Assembly: GCA_016584495.1 (NCBI GenBank) | Contig: WAID01000003.1 | Coordinates: 4,712,001-4,776,000, forward strand | Direction of reading: 5' to 3' | DNA: 64,000 bases | From: Celoporthe dispersa | Lineage: Eukaryota > Ascomycota > Sordariomycetes > Diaporthales > Cryphonectriaceae | Part shown: in pieces, positions 1 to 10,723 of the stretch | Position numbering within the stretch: the stretch's first letter is position 1 | Layout: each line of letters begins with the position of its first letter | Made by a program: the position numbers and the translations under genes | The notes under the pieces: generated by a model | Told to the model about the DNA's origin: nothing | Databases searched by the model: none | Seen by the model: the letters and a program-made list of their open reading frames with translations, nothing else

Positions 1-2249
1 TGTCGGAGCTCGTCAACAGCCCACCCCTAAACCAGTACAGAGGCACCGCAAAATACGATACCGACCTGGCTGAGGCTGTAGCCAAGATGGTGAATGTGGT
101 CATGACCGACGTAGTTAAGGTCCTGGAGACGTTCAGTCCCGACTCTACCCCCAAGGCCGAGCAGCACCTGCTGGATTTCATCCCGCTTCTCCTTCGATTT
201 TTCTCCGACGAGTTCGACGAGATCTGCTCCTCTGTCATTCCATCACTCACGGACGTTCTTACCCTCTTTCGGAAGATGAACCCACTCCCGCCTCAGTATG
301 GAGAGATGCTGCCGAGCATTCTGAATGCCGTCATCCTCAAGCTGAGATACGACGAGACTGCTTCCTGGGGCAATGAGGACGAACAGACGGACGAGGCAGA
401 GTTCCAAGAACTTCGGAAGCGGCTTCAGAACCTGCAGAAGAGTGTGGCTGCGGTCGACCAAAATCTTTACCTGGAAACACTAAGTAATCTCGTGGCAAAC
501 ACGTTCCAGACGCTCGATCAGCAAGGCTCACAGATGGACTGGCGAGACCTGGACCTGGCGCTATATGAAATGTACCTGTTCGGCGAGCTTGCTCTGCCCA
601 ATCAAGGGTTGGCTGGCAAGTCTCAGCCCTCCACGGCTGCAGCTGAGAGACTGGTACTCATCATGTCGAAGATGGTTGAATCAGGTAAGCTAGCAAAACG
701 GGTTCAGCAGTCTGGTCGCCATGGTGCTAACTATTGTGGACAGATATCTCCAACTTCCCTCATCCTGCAATTCTGCTGCAGTACATGGAGATCTGTGTTC
801 GATATGCTGCCTTCTTCGAAAGTCGCCAGGAGTACATACCACGTGTGCTCGAGAACTTCGTGCGACTCGTGCATCACGATCACATGCGAGTTCGCGTCCG
901 ATCCTGGTATTTGTTTTACCGTCTCGTGAAACATCTACGAGCCCAGGTCTCAGAAATGACCGGGACTGTCATACAATCCGTCGCCGATCTTTTGACCATC
1001 AAGGCTGAAGTCTCGGGCGACGAAGCGGACGACGATATGTCTTCCGACGAATCTGATCACTCGGCGGACGCCGTGTTCACGAATCAACTTTATCTTTTCG
1101 AGGCTATCGGCTGCATCTCTTCAACTGGCGCTACGCCTATCGAGAAGCAGGTGATTTATGCTCGCACAGTCATGGAGCCACTGTTTGCGGACATGCAGAA
1201 TACACTGCCACGAGCAAAGGCCGGCGACGCCCAAGCCATCCTACAGGCCCACCACATCGTCACAGCCCTTGGGTATTTTGCTCATGGATTTTCTGATACC
1301 CCCACGGGCAGCAACCTCAGCAAGCAACCTCCACCAGCCAAAGAGATCTCTGAGGTCTTTTCGCATGTTGCCGAGGCAGTTCTGGTCGCCCTGAAGGAGC
1401 TGAACTCCAGCAGCGAAATTCGCACCGCATGCAGATCAGCTTTCTCTCGACTTCTCGGTGTGCTGGGCTCCACCGTGCTCCCGCAGTTGCCGCAATGGAT
1501 TGAAGGGCTGCTTTTCTCAAAGCTCATCGAACGATGAGATGGCTATGTTTCTACGGCTGCTGGAGCAGGTGGTATTTGGATTCAAGGCTGAAATCTACGA
1601 GATTCTGAACCTTCTCCTGACACCACTTCTGCAGCGTATCTTTGAGGGCCTGTCACAGCCCGTCACGGGCACCGATGACGATATCCAGCTGGGTGAGCTG
1701 AGGAGGGAATACCTACATTTCATCCAGATCATCTTGGCAAACGACCTCGGAGGTGTCTTGGTCAGCGAGACAAACCAAGGATACTTCGAGTCTGTCATCT
1801 CTTCGATCATCACGCTGGCCAGGACCATTTCTCACGGCAATATGTCTACAAGCCGATCAGCCTTTGGCCTGCTGCAACGCATGACCGCTGTCTGGGGTGG
1901 CCCCGACATTGCTACCATTTCCAGCAACCCCAGTCCTCCGTCCGGCTCACCAGCGCCTCTCATCCCTGGCTTTGACCAATTCATCATGGAGCGGTTCCAC
2001 CCTCTCTGCTGGGAGGTTCTCAGAGACCCGCAGTTCAACCCATCCGATGCTCAGACTAGACAGGTTGTGAACGAGATCGCCCAGCTTGAGCAGACCATCT
2101 ACACCAAGACCGGCGAGATCTTCATCCACAATCTACAGTCCACCCTGTTCCCTTCCTTCGGTATCGATGGCACCGAGTTCTTGCAAACCATGTCCACTGA
2201 CAGGAAGGCATTCCTCAATTACCTTACACGGCTTAGTGGCAGTAAGTGA
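1..2249 (+). CDS. LOS1: Exportin-T (tRNA exportin), 5' end outside the window
   Basis: Importin-beta family karyopherin that exports mature tRNA from the nucleus with Ran-GTP. The frame is already open at base 3, so the true start lies upstream; about 728 residues are visible. Exon A ends at 684 (TCAG|GTAAGC) and exon B starts at 744, joining in phase to read ESDISNFPHPAILLQYM. Stretches typical of fungal exportin-T include ASWGNEDEQTDEAEFQELRK and QNLYLETLSNLVANTF, in an all-helical HEAT-like context with no catalytic motif. The frame is broken once: WIEGLL is followed by a stop at 1535-1537, while SQSSSNDEMAMFLRLLEQ continues one base over, so the T4 run at 1512-1515 appears to carry one extra T. 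The last codon before the stop overlaps a GTAAGT at 2242, so a further small C-terminal exon cannot be excluded. The next gene is convergent. Confidence 0.92.
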
Positions 2250-3351
2250 TTGCAGTCAGGCATGGACGGAGGCCACAGGACAGAAGTCAGTGCAGGTGGA
2301 TAGCTATGGCCTGCATAGTTTTGTGCTAGCAACCAAGGGGCCAAGCACAGACATGACAGGAATATTGTTGGGGAGGCGGGGGGCTTTCAGTGCTTAACGA
2401 GTTGGACTGGACCAAGTATTACAGGATACCAAACTTTCACAATCATCAATCATCCGTGGGAGTTCAAAGTGAAGAGCCATAAGGCCAGGTTTCGGTATGG
2501 AAGCGGTTATAAATAGAACAAAGATTCCCCTTAAGATCGAATGCCTTCCTGACGTGTCAATCTCCACTGCGTAAATATGTTCTCATTGCGATCCATATTG
2601 TGCGACTCTTGCGTTGAGGACATGGTCGGACGTCCTCAGCCACCTCTTGTACTGTTCCGGTAGATGAGACATGCATGTCTGGATGTCTTGTCCGTGCTGT
2701 CAAAGTTCTCTCCTTGTCTTGCAGCCAGGGGTCTCTCTCTCGTGCTCAGTGCCAGTCTACGGCAGGTCGCATTCGGATGGTCAGATTCCATGGTCAGATT
2801 TTGGGCACGCTGTAATCTAACGCTGGTCGATATGCTACATGTTCTTCTTCGTTAACAAGGTACTAGTAGATATATGATTTCTAAGGTGCCGTCACCCACG
2901 ATCCGAAAGGGACGAGCTGACAGGAGCAATCTATAGCAGTAGATGAGAGGGCACGATAGGTCGCTCAAGTCTCCCAGGACCAGCAAATTCCCTCTCCCGA
3001 TGTTCCTTTCGGACAGATAGGCTTTACCAACTTGGCTTTTCATTTGATCTCTAAAAAGGTGCGTGACAAGCCAGAGCCTAATGATGGCGTTGAGCTCACT
3101 GGACCTTATCACGAGCGTGAGAGGCCACCAAGACTAGGACCATGTGCACTGGAAGGGAAGCTGATTATTAGGGTCTTGATTTGGTATCAGCACCTTTATG
3201 CAAATGATATTCTATATGGGATGATATCCCCACTGGTGCTACCAGATGTGTGACTGGTAGATAGAACACAGATGCGTAAACACAGGCTGACCAACTACTA
3301 ATAAATCACCGATTCCTCGGGTCCTCCATGCTTGCCGCTGCAGGTCTGAGC
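2250..3351. other. Convergent intergenic spacer LOS1 / aminopeptidase
   Basis: Spacer between two 3' ends. No open frame here looks conserved and I see no RNA gene or repeat. It should contain the polyadenylation regions of both neighbours. Confidence 0.7.
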
Positions 3352-5330
3352 CTAGTCTACCAAGATCTTCGACTCCAGATCCGCGTAGTTGGACAGGAAC
3401 GCCGCAAATAGCTTGATGCCGTGCTCAACGTCGTACGAGCCACCCGTCTCGCGGATAGAGTGCATGCCTGAATGTCAACCTATGTCAGTATTTGTATTTC
3501 CAGAGAGCTGAGCTCATATTTATAGAGCCACGAAAGATCCTCCAGTAGCAGACTTCCAGGGAATAGTCTCTCTGAAGCTAGCCGACATGAGACGTGACGG
3601 GATATGTAGAAGCCGTCCAGAGGGAGGTTATGGAAGGATCATGGATTGGACCTACTGAGCTGCGGATTTCCAAGGTCGAGGGTGCGGACGCCCAACTTCG
3701 CCGACAGCATTGGCCCAATGGTGCTACCGCAAGGCGAGTCGTTGCGGACGACAAACAATTGCAGCGGCACGCCGGCCTTCTTTGCGACTTCTTGCACGAG
3801 GACGAGACCAGGGGAGTTGGTAGCGTAGCGCTGATTGGCATTGACTAAACAGACAAGTAGTTAATATCTTGAGTAATTCAAGCCAAAAGGGTGAAATGGG
3901 TTGGGAGGGCTTTTAGGGGGGGGGGGATATACTCTTGATGACAGTCCCCTTGTTCATCTCAGGCTGGTGGTTCGATTCATACTTCTGCTGGTAATTGGGG
4001 TTGACGCTGTGTGCCATGTCCGCGGACACGAAGAACGACGTTGAAAGCGTCTGCTCGAACGCCGTGGCAACGTCATCGGCATTGACATGCTCGTACGATT
4101 TTTCAGAAGCTGGAGCCTCGTTGAAACGCCCCGCTGGCACGACCGACAGGCGGCGGAGGACGGCCGGCAGCAGGTTGGAGTTGGCACCTTGCGCCGTGAG
4201 GGAACCGACCTCCTCGTGGTCGAAGCAGGCGATCAGGCGGATGCTGGAATCGTCGTCCAGGCTCTTCTCATCCTCGACAGACGCGATCAGGCCCATGACG
4301 CTGCAGTAGGTCATGCCCAGGTTGTCCAGGCGCGGCGAGAAGATGAACTCGTCGTTGAGGCCGCCAAGGCACGACTTCTGCGTGTCGTAGAGCACCAGCT
4401 CGAAGTCGACGACGGCATCAGCATCGACGCCTGCGTGCTGCGCAATGACGTCGATCAGGTACGGGTGGTGTCGCTGCGTCATGGCCACGAGGGGTTGAAA
4501 TTCACCCTCCTCGCCCGCAGCCTGGGCAGACTCGTCGTCCTCCCTCTTGGCATCCGCGGCGGGCTTGCCGGTCCGGTTGAGCTCCGCCTCGGCAAGGCCA
4601 CAGATGGGGAACAGCTCGGTCTCCTTGTTGGGGTCAAAGTTGCTCTGCCTGTGTAGGTGGATGGCCAGGGTGGGGATGCGCAGGATGGGCTTGTCGACCT
4701 TGATGAGCTTCTGCACGAAGTTGCCCTGGGCGTCCTTGACCAGCACGCGGCCGGCAGTGGACAGGTCACGGTCAAACCAGGTGTGCCAGATGCCGCCGCC
4801 ATACGTCTCGACCCCGACCTGCAGGAAGCCGGCGTTGGTCTTCTTGCTCACGGGCTTGATGCGCAGGCAGGGCGAGTCGGTGTGCGCCCCGATCATGCCG
4901 ATGGGGTTGCCAGGTGCCCATTTCTTGCCGACGGCGAAGGCCACGATAGACGAGGCGTTGCGGGTCAGATAGTACTGGGCTGACCATCAGTCGAGTGCCG
5001 GTCAACGTGCCCGCCCGCCCGATCGATCGATCGGTCGAGGCGAAGCGGGCCCAGGGGCAGGGGGAACAAACACACCTTGCCGCCGGGGAGCAGCTCCGAG
5101 CCCCAGTTGTCACGCTCCTTGATACCCTTGAAGCCGGCAGCCTCGAAGCGTGCGACAGCCTCGGCAACAGCATGGTAGGCTTGGGAGGTGCACGTTAGTC
5201 ACCGAAGCATAGTCTTTGGGCAGGAATCTCTGGGCACAAGACAGGGAGGGAGAGAGACAGAAAAGTACTCACGGGTAGGCGAGGCGTTTACAAAATCAAT
5301 GAACTCTTGGGCAGACTTGGGAGGAGCCAT
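3352..5330 (-). CDS. APE4: Aspartyl aminopeptidase (peptidase family M18)
   Basis: Zinc aminopeptidase that removes N-terminal Asp/Glu from peptides; normally cytosolic. Five exons (5330-5273, 5179-5076, 4974-3933, 3844-3656, 3467-3352) join in phase to give 502 residues, usual for the family. Visible M18 metal and active-site motifs in order are HTDSP, RLDNL, DHEEVGS, SADMAHSVNPN and, across the last junction, NPQLSMHSIRE. Introns are canonical GT-AG; the first has GACTAAC just before its acceptor. The chosen start MAPPKSAQEF has a good context (A at -3, G at +4). An in-frame ATG 114 bases upstream (5444) adds a basic, acid-free leader, described separately as a possible mitochondrial form. 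The only doubt is which start is used. Confidence 0.95.
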
Positions 5331-5444
5331 GATGATCCGCGAGGACGAGTAGACTCGGCCGGGACAGGTGAAGAAGCTCAGAGGGGTTGTTGAAGCAGTG
5401 TAGGATGGTCGTCTGAGTCGCAGGGCGAGGCGAGTCTTGAGCAT
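5331..5444 (-). other. In-frame N-terminal extension of APE4, possible mitochondrial presequence
   Basis: From ATG 5444 the frame runs without a stop into the APE4 start. The extra 38 residues begin MLKTRLALRLRRPSYTA and continue through RVYSSSRII, with seven arginines, one lysine and no acidic residue, like a matrix-targeting signal. The first ATG has a weak context (T at -3), while the APE4 ATG is strong, which would allow leaky scanning. Use of this start is inferred. Confidence 0.45.
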
Positions 5445-5499
5445 GAAGCGAGGTGTTTCTTCTTGTAGAAAGGGGATTGACTGTGGTGAGCCTGCGTCG

Positions 5500-5528
5500 A
5501 TATAAATATTTTTTTATAAAAAAAAAAA
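5500..5528 (-). promoter_or_regulatory. TATA-like AT-rich element upstream of APE4
   Basis: On the minus strand a T-run is followed by TATAAAAAAATATTTATA, about 170-200 bases before the APE4 ATG and 56 or more before the upstream in-frame ATG. It is the only strongly AT-rich block in an otherwise GC-rich upstream region. Confidence 0.4.
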
Positions 5529-8180
5529 GGGATTCGAGACACACGGCGAGGCTACGGATGGAGGGGGAGGAAGTCGTTGGATCCTACTGCACGTTGGTGG
5601 TTGCCCGATTTGATAGAGATCCCTCGCCCCGCCAGAGGTGATAGCCCTGTCGCCGACCCGGAAGCGAACCGGCAACTGGTGGGCTGCTGGGTAGTAGCCT
5701 GGTGAACGAACAAGTACCTAACCATATTAGCTACTATGGTAGGGTACTTTGTACCTGTAGATACTACTAAAGGCAGCAATTACTACTGTGGATGTAGCAG
5801 TAGTAGTCATGATCACCAAGGCACTGAATCACTCTGCTCAAGTATTCGTATTGTAGTGCTCGCCAACTAATCTCTTGTCTCTCTCTTTGAGACTTGCATT
5901 AATTTTCAGGACTGTAGGAATTGATATGGGAGATTCGAAACTCTGGGCCGGCGTGGAGCGACCACAAGGAGCCTGCTTGCCACCCTGTACTATGGTACAT
6001 GATAATATACGAAGTTACAGTACTCAAGTACTCGGTAGTATTCAGGTTTCGAGACCTGGGTTCAAGACTGACTGGCTGCCTTGGGAGAGAGAAACATGGA
6101 AGAGACCAAGAGGCGAAGAAGAACAGGGGTTTCCAAGTTTAACCACGGGCCCTTTTGGAGGGTCATATCATACTGTACTGGACAGCTATGTAGTGGCCAA
6201 TACTTGTTACCCGCATTCCTACTCCTCTCCCGACCTCTCTCTGACTGGACCTCGCCACAACAAGTGGTGAATGCAGATCAAGACAACAAAGACATCCTTC
6301 AGCCTTATTTGCGACTGCATCATCTGGCCACGATTCAGATCTCACTACACAGGAGATTAAAATCCTGTCTCACACCGCAACGAGCTGAACGGATTGTGCC
6401 GAACATCAAACAACAACAAATGAACGTCAGCTTACCCGTCTCCAATTGTCTGTCTGGTGTCTGACCTGGTGCAGGAGAAATGTGCATTGCGCACCTCTGC
6501 AGGGGGACAAAACGCCACCCGTCCACCACCACCACCAAGTCACATTGCATCTCCTGCCCTCGAGAGAAGGGGACCCGGGTCAGGCGCAGAACAAGCCTGC
6601 TGCCACCTGCACCTGCAGGGGGGGAGGGAGGGTGAGGAGGGTTACGACGCACTCGTGCTTGGTTGCTGGTGCTGTGCCACTGTCGCCGCAACGTAGCCCT
6701 CTGGGGTGCAACAAGACAGACCAGCCCTCCAAAAGGGAAGAGACCACCTACTGGACGCCTGTAATGGTCCGGCCCCTCCCCCTCACCCTCCTCCACCCAC
6801 CCATCCGGCTGGTGAGGCTGTCGGCCTGAGCCAGCGGAAGCGCTCGGGGGTACCGACCTGGCGCCCGATGCAGTATGCAGCTGAGTCAAAAACAGCATAC
6901 ACATCCTGTGGGTGAGCTGGCTCAGTGTCTCTGCCCATCGCTTGTCGGCTCGGGTGGTCGTCGATGGCAGCCATTCCGAAAAGATGAAGAGGGACCCAAG
7001 GGCAACATCGCTGTGTCGATCATCTGCTACACTCTCGGCTCGACACGAGACCTGACCATGGAAAAAGCAATATTCGAGGTCACGGAAATCCTTGGCCCCG
7101 TATTAACGTGAGACAGGGAAAAGGAAAGAAGAAAAAACAAGAGAGGGGAAAGAGAAAAAAAAAAGATATACCCGGTCAATGAAGATGAGGGACGGGTTGA
7201 GGAATGCTGTAGTGATTCTCTGGCAATCTCGACGATCCGAGCGTCAACGTCAAGATTAAATGACAAGACAGCATGGGAGGGAGGTGTGGGGGGTGGGACA
7301 TGGCAATTCATCCTGTGTGGCGAGAGAAAGACCCTGCCACGCCTGTTTCCAGCCCTCTCGTCTTGTTGTGGAGTCCACTTGTGGTCGTCTGCCGGGCTTA
7401 GCCATCCGGCCCCATTTCAACGGTGTCCACCGCCAATCTGCTGTGTTGTTAACTCGAGAGACCTGAGGAGAGGACGTGAGCACGGCTCGCTGCTCCCGAG
7501 AAAATACGAAGCAAGACTGCCTGCCCTGCCCTGCCCTGCCCTGCCCTTCCCTGCATTGTCTTGCCCTCAGCTGAGCAGTGTCCCCTTTGTGCGCTGTCCC
7601 GCTTGTCAAAAAAAAAAAAATCGAGCTGCTGGAGGGTTTTGGTTGGACAGGGCCGCCCAGAGCAGGCAAGAGCAGAATCCTGGGCCTGGTCCAGCCCTGC
7701 GCAGGTACGCTTCCCGGGGCGACCAGCGATCGACAAGGGGACAGAAAGGAAGCAGAGCCCCCCCTCTCCCCTCCCTCCTCCCCATCAGGGCTCTCATCTG
7801 ATGCGACCCTGCCAGATTCGTGGAAACAATTGCCAGCCAAACCCTGCTCTTGGTCCCCCTCCCCCCCGGGCGGATAATTTTGAGTTTACGACGATCACAC
7901 ATTCAGATGTGTGTCAGAGTGCTTTTGGATGGTGAATTGAGCAGCAAACGGGTTGGTCTGCCTCTGTAACTTGCACCATATATTGCTTTCCCACTACACC
8001 ACCACCACCTCTCAGACAAGATGAGCTTGCTGCACGCCATCTGTTCAGAAAATGCAGGACGTCCTGTCCTTGCCGCCCATAACAATCATTCCGGCTGCCA
8101 GCGGGCCGATCTCTGTGGAACAGGGGAGAGGGAAGGGGGGGCCATCTCATGTCGCAGATGGGAAGTTCAGCCAATGCCTG
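5529..8180. other. Gene-poor region, first part
   Basis: No conserved reading frame, tRNA or transposon recognised. Short features only: a 13-base A run at 7608-7620, the CTGCC pentamer repeat near 7517-7553, and several TAGTA/GTACCT-rich stretches around 5700-5830. Frames listed here are antisense pairs over low-complexity DNA. Confidence 0.6.
7517..7553. repeat. (CTGCC)n pentanucleotide repeat
   Basis: About six tandem copies of CTGCC, the last ones degenerate (CTTCC). Confidence 0.85.
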
Positions 8181-8190
8181 AAGGGGGGTT

Positions 8191-8253
8191 TGGTGCGTGT
8201 GTGTGTGTGTGTGTGGGTGGGTGGGTGGGTGTGTGCGGTGTGTGTGTGCGTGT
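8191..8253. repeat. GT / GGTG microsatellite
   Basis: A (GT)n tract passes into (GTGG)n and back to (GT)n. Confidence 0.9.
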
Positions 8254-8289
8254 CACGCCAGAGGAAGACGACAAATTCACAGAGGGAGG

Positions 8290-8315
8290 GGAGAGAGAGA
8301 GAGAGAGAGAGAGAG
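8290..8315. repeat. (GA)n microsatellite
   Basis: Twelve or so uninterrupted GA units, about 40 bases after the GT block. Confidence 0.9.
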
Positions 8316-9621
8316 CCAGCCTTTGATCGACAGACCACTTTTTCGCAGGTTTGCCTGTAGACCAGAGCATTCACTGTCCAGCTATTGTCAGCTTCTGGAC
8401 TGGCCAGAAACATCCAGGCCGGGTGCGTCGAGCGGGTCCATTCAACAGGCCGCAAGGCAGCATCGTGAAACGCAACCACACTATAACACATGGACCCATT
8501 CAAGAAGATTGATTTCCCTTGCGCAGCGACCGAGACAGACAGGTGTGCTTAACTTTTCCCTGTGCCGTCCTGAACAAGCATGATGCTTTTTTTGCAACAA
8601 GAACATGGCGCCCTGCGAATCGCCACCGCCCGCGGCAGCAGGATCACATCTGCCGCCCGATGCGTCGTCGCCCGTGAAAAGATAGGGAGGGACTTGTGCG
8701 TCGTGGAGCGTCGGGAAATGTTGCATGCGACACCGAAACGAGCCCCGATCAGGTACGTGCGATGCGCCGACGCACCCCCCATCTCTGGTGCTGCTGCCCT
8801 CCTTCTCCTTTGGAGAAAGGGGAGAGGGGGGGTGTTGGCATGAAACGCCATACATAATAAGTACTACACACGTTTACATCTCTCGACTGCCCAGGCGATG
8901 AAGCTGATTAACACGACCGACGATGACCAGGCCGGGCAAGACAGCACTCTTATCCAATTTCAAGGTTCCTCGCCTAAACAAGCACAATTGCGTCCCCTGA
9001 GGGAACAAGAGACTGACTATTGGAGAGTCCTGCGCGGCCGCGCCTGCATAGTTTCAACCTTGGTTGTCGACATCGATTTGCCGTCTCTTGCGCGACGGAC
9101 CGCGCCCAGATCCGGCCTAGCCTGGGTTTGGGGGTGACCGGTTCAGATAGATCAGAGCCATCCTGGGATCCCCAAGCATTTCACGTCGGGCTGGATGGAG
9201 GATGACTGCCCTGCTGACCCACTCGCCATGCGCTGGGAAAGAAGCGAGCAAGGCCCTCTTTCTTCCCCTTGTGCCGCGACAAGCTGATGTGCCGTCCCTC
9301 TACAAGCACAAGACTGTCTTACCACAGCCCTCCCCCCTCCCTGAAGGTGGTGAAGAGCCCTACGGGATCTACGACACACGTACATAGTAGATATGCCATC
9401 ATAACGCTACCTAGACAAGAACGGTGTCTATGTCCCTTCATCCCATGCTGTGGTAGTGACCGTGGTGAAGAGGGATCAGCCCTGTTTGTTGATCATCAAA
9501 TCGCCGTTGGGGCCTAGACCGCGATAGCACCTGGACGATTGAGGCCTGGTGTGCTGGACCAGCAGGGCGAAGATCGTTCTTCGGAGCTGTACCCGGTACC
9601 TAAGGTCCCACGGCTTGTTAC

Positions 9622-9644
9622 TTTTTTTTTTGGGGGGGGGGGGG
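9622..9644. repeat. Homopolymer block T10G13
   Basis: Ten T directly followed by thirteen G. The run lengths may be inaccurate, because homopolymers elsewhere in this window seem to be miscounted. Confidence 0.85.
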
Positions 9645-9914
9645 AAGGGTCAGCTTACCTCTGCGTGCTCTCAAGTATCTGACTGTAGCTGAAGCCTGGC
9701 GACGAAAGATCATCTCTCTAGCGTGTACACCTTCAATAAACAAAACAAACCTAGGAACGGACACAAAGAAAAATTCTCTCGATGACGAACATGATGCTGC
9801 TGCTGCTGCTGCAGGCTGTGCGTGCCTGAGCGACACACATTGCTGTGCGCTGCGTAGCGTGCGTGCGTGCGTGCGCTTGTGGGTGAGTGGGTTTAGTGGG
9901 TGTGCCCATGAATA

Positions 9915-9952
9915 TGTGTGTGTGTGTGTGTGTGTGTGTGATAGAGAGAGAG
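9915..9952. repeat. (TG)n then (GA)n compound microsatellite
   Basis: Thirteen TG units followed after ATA by five GA units. A short GCGT repeat lies just upstream near 9865-9883. Confidence 0.9.
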
Positions 9953-10624
9953 GCAAGGGAATTGTCTTGGAAATTTCCCAGCCAGGCCCAGCAGAAGAAG
10001 ACCCTTGCGAATTGCGCAAGACGGTCCCCACAGCCAGGAGGAGACTTTGACAGGTCCTGTCCCCCCTCCCTCGCCCACCCAGACAAACGCCTTGCTAAGA
10101 GCATTAAGGTTCCCATGCCGATCAACGCGGAGGTATCTGTCATTACATACTCTCCCTCCCTTTCTCTCTCATTTCCTGTGTGTGCATTCAACTTGTGTCT
10201 CTTGTTCTGTGGCTGGCCCTGGCTGTGCGGTCAAGTGACGAATCGTCCTAGCTTGGGCCTCCGGACATGGCCACCCGAGGCTGCTTTCTTCTTTTGCTTC
10301 TGCTCGCCCCTTCTTCCGACAAGGTGATTCATTCATCGTCGACTTCTGCAGCGTGGGTCGCTGCCCGCGGTGGGCACAGGCTTGCTCGATTGACTGATTA
10401 TCGCTCGGGAGAAAAGAAGAGACAGGTCCCCTCCACCCCCCAGGGCATCACCCCTGGCCGCACAATCGCGATTGGGGGGTCCCGCCCTGTCACCCCTGTC
10501 GGCCAGACAAGCTTCGACCGTATGGGGATTAGCAAATCTTCTACAAGACAGGGATATCCTGGACCTGAAGGCCCTGGGGGGCTCTGGATCAGGGACAGCC
10601 GGACAGGATGGCGACAAGGGTGCG

Positions 10625-10723
10625 TTGTGTGTGTGTGTGTATGTGTGGTATGGTGTTGCGTTAGTGTGCGTGTGCCTGTGTGTATGTGTGCGTGTGTGCG
10701 TGTGTGTGTGTGTGTGTGTGTGC
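10625..10723. repeat. Interrupted (TG)n microsatellite, about 100 bases
   Basis: TG-rich tract with TA, GC and GG interruptions, longest pure block at 10700-10722. Confidence 0.9.

Noticed and set aside
5700..5830. Possible MITE around TAGTA/GTACCT repeats
   Set aside because: No convincing terminal inverted repeats or target-site duplication could be defined by eye.
6041..6080. tRNA-like B-box (GGTTCAAGACT)
   Set aside because: No matching A-box at the right distance and no foldable acceptor stem; the B-box itself deviates.
7256..7840. 194-residue minus-strand open frame, paired with plus-strand frames
   Set aside because: Overlaps equally long frames on the other strand across CCCTG and poly-A repeats; no protein-like composition or splice pattern.
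9618..10327. Several 140-residue frames around 9.6-10.3 kb
   Set aside because: They are translations of TG/CA microsatellites (HTHTHT, VCVCVC) and not conserved-looking.
8191..10723. CRISPR-like or direct-repeat array
   Set aside because: Repeats are simple di- to pentanucleotide microsatellites without unique spacers.
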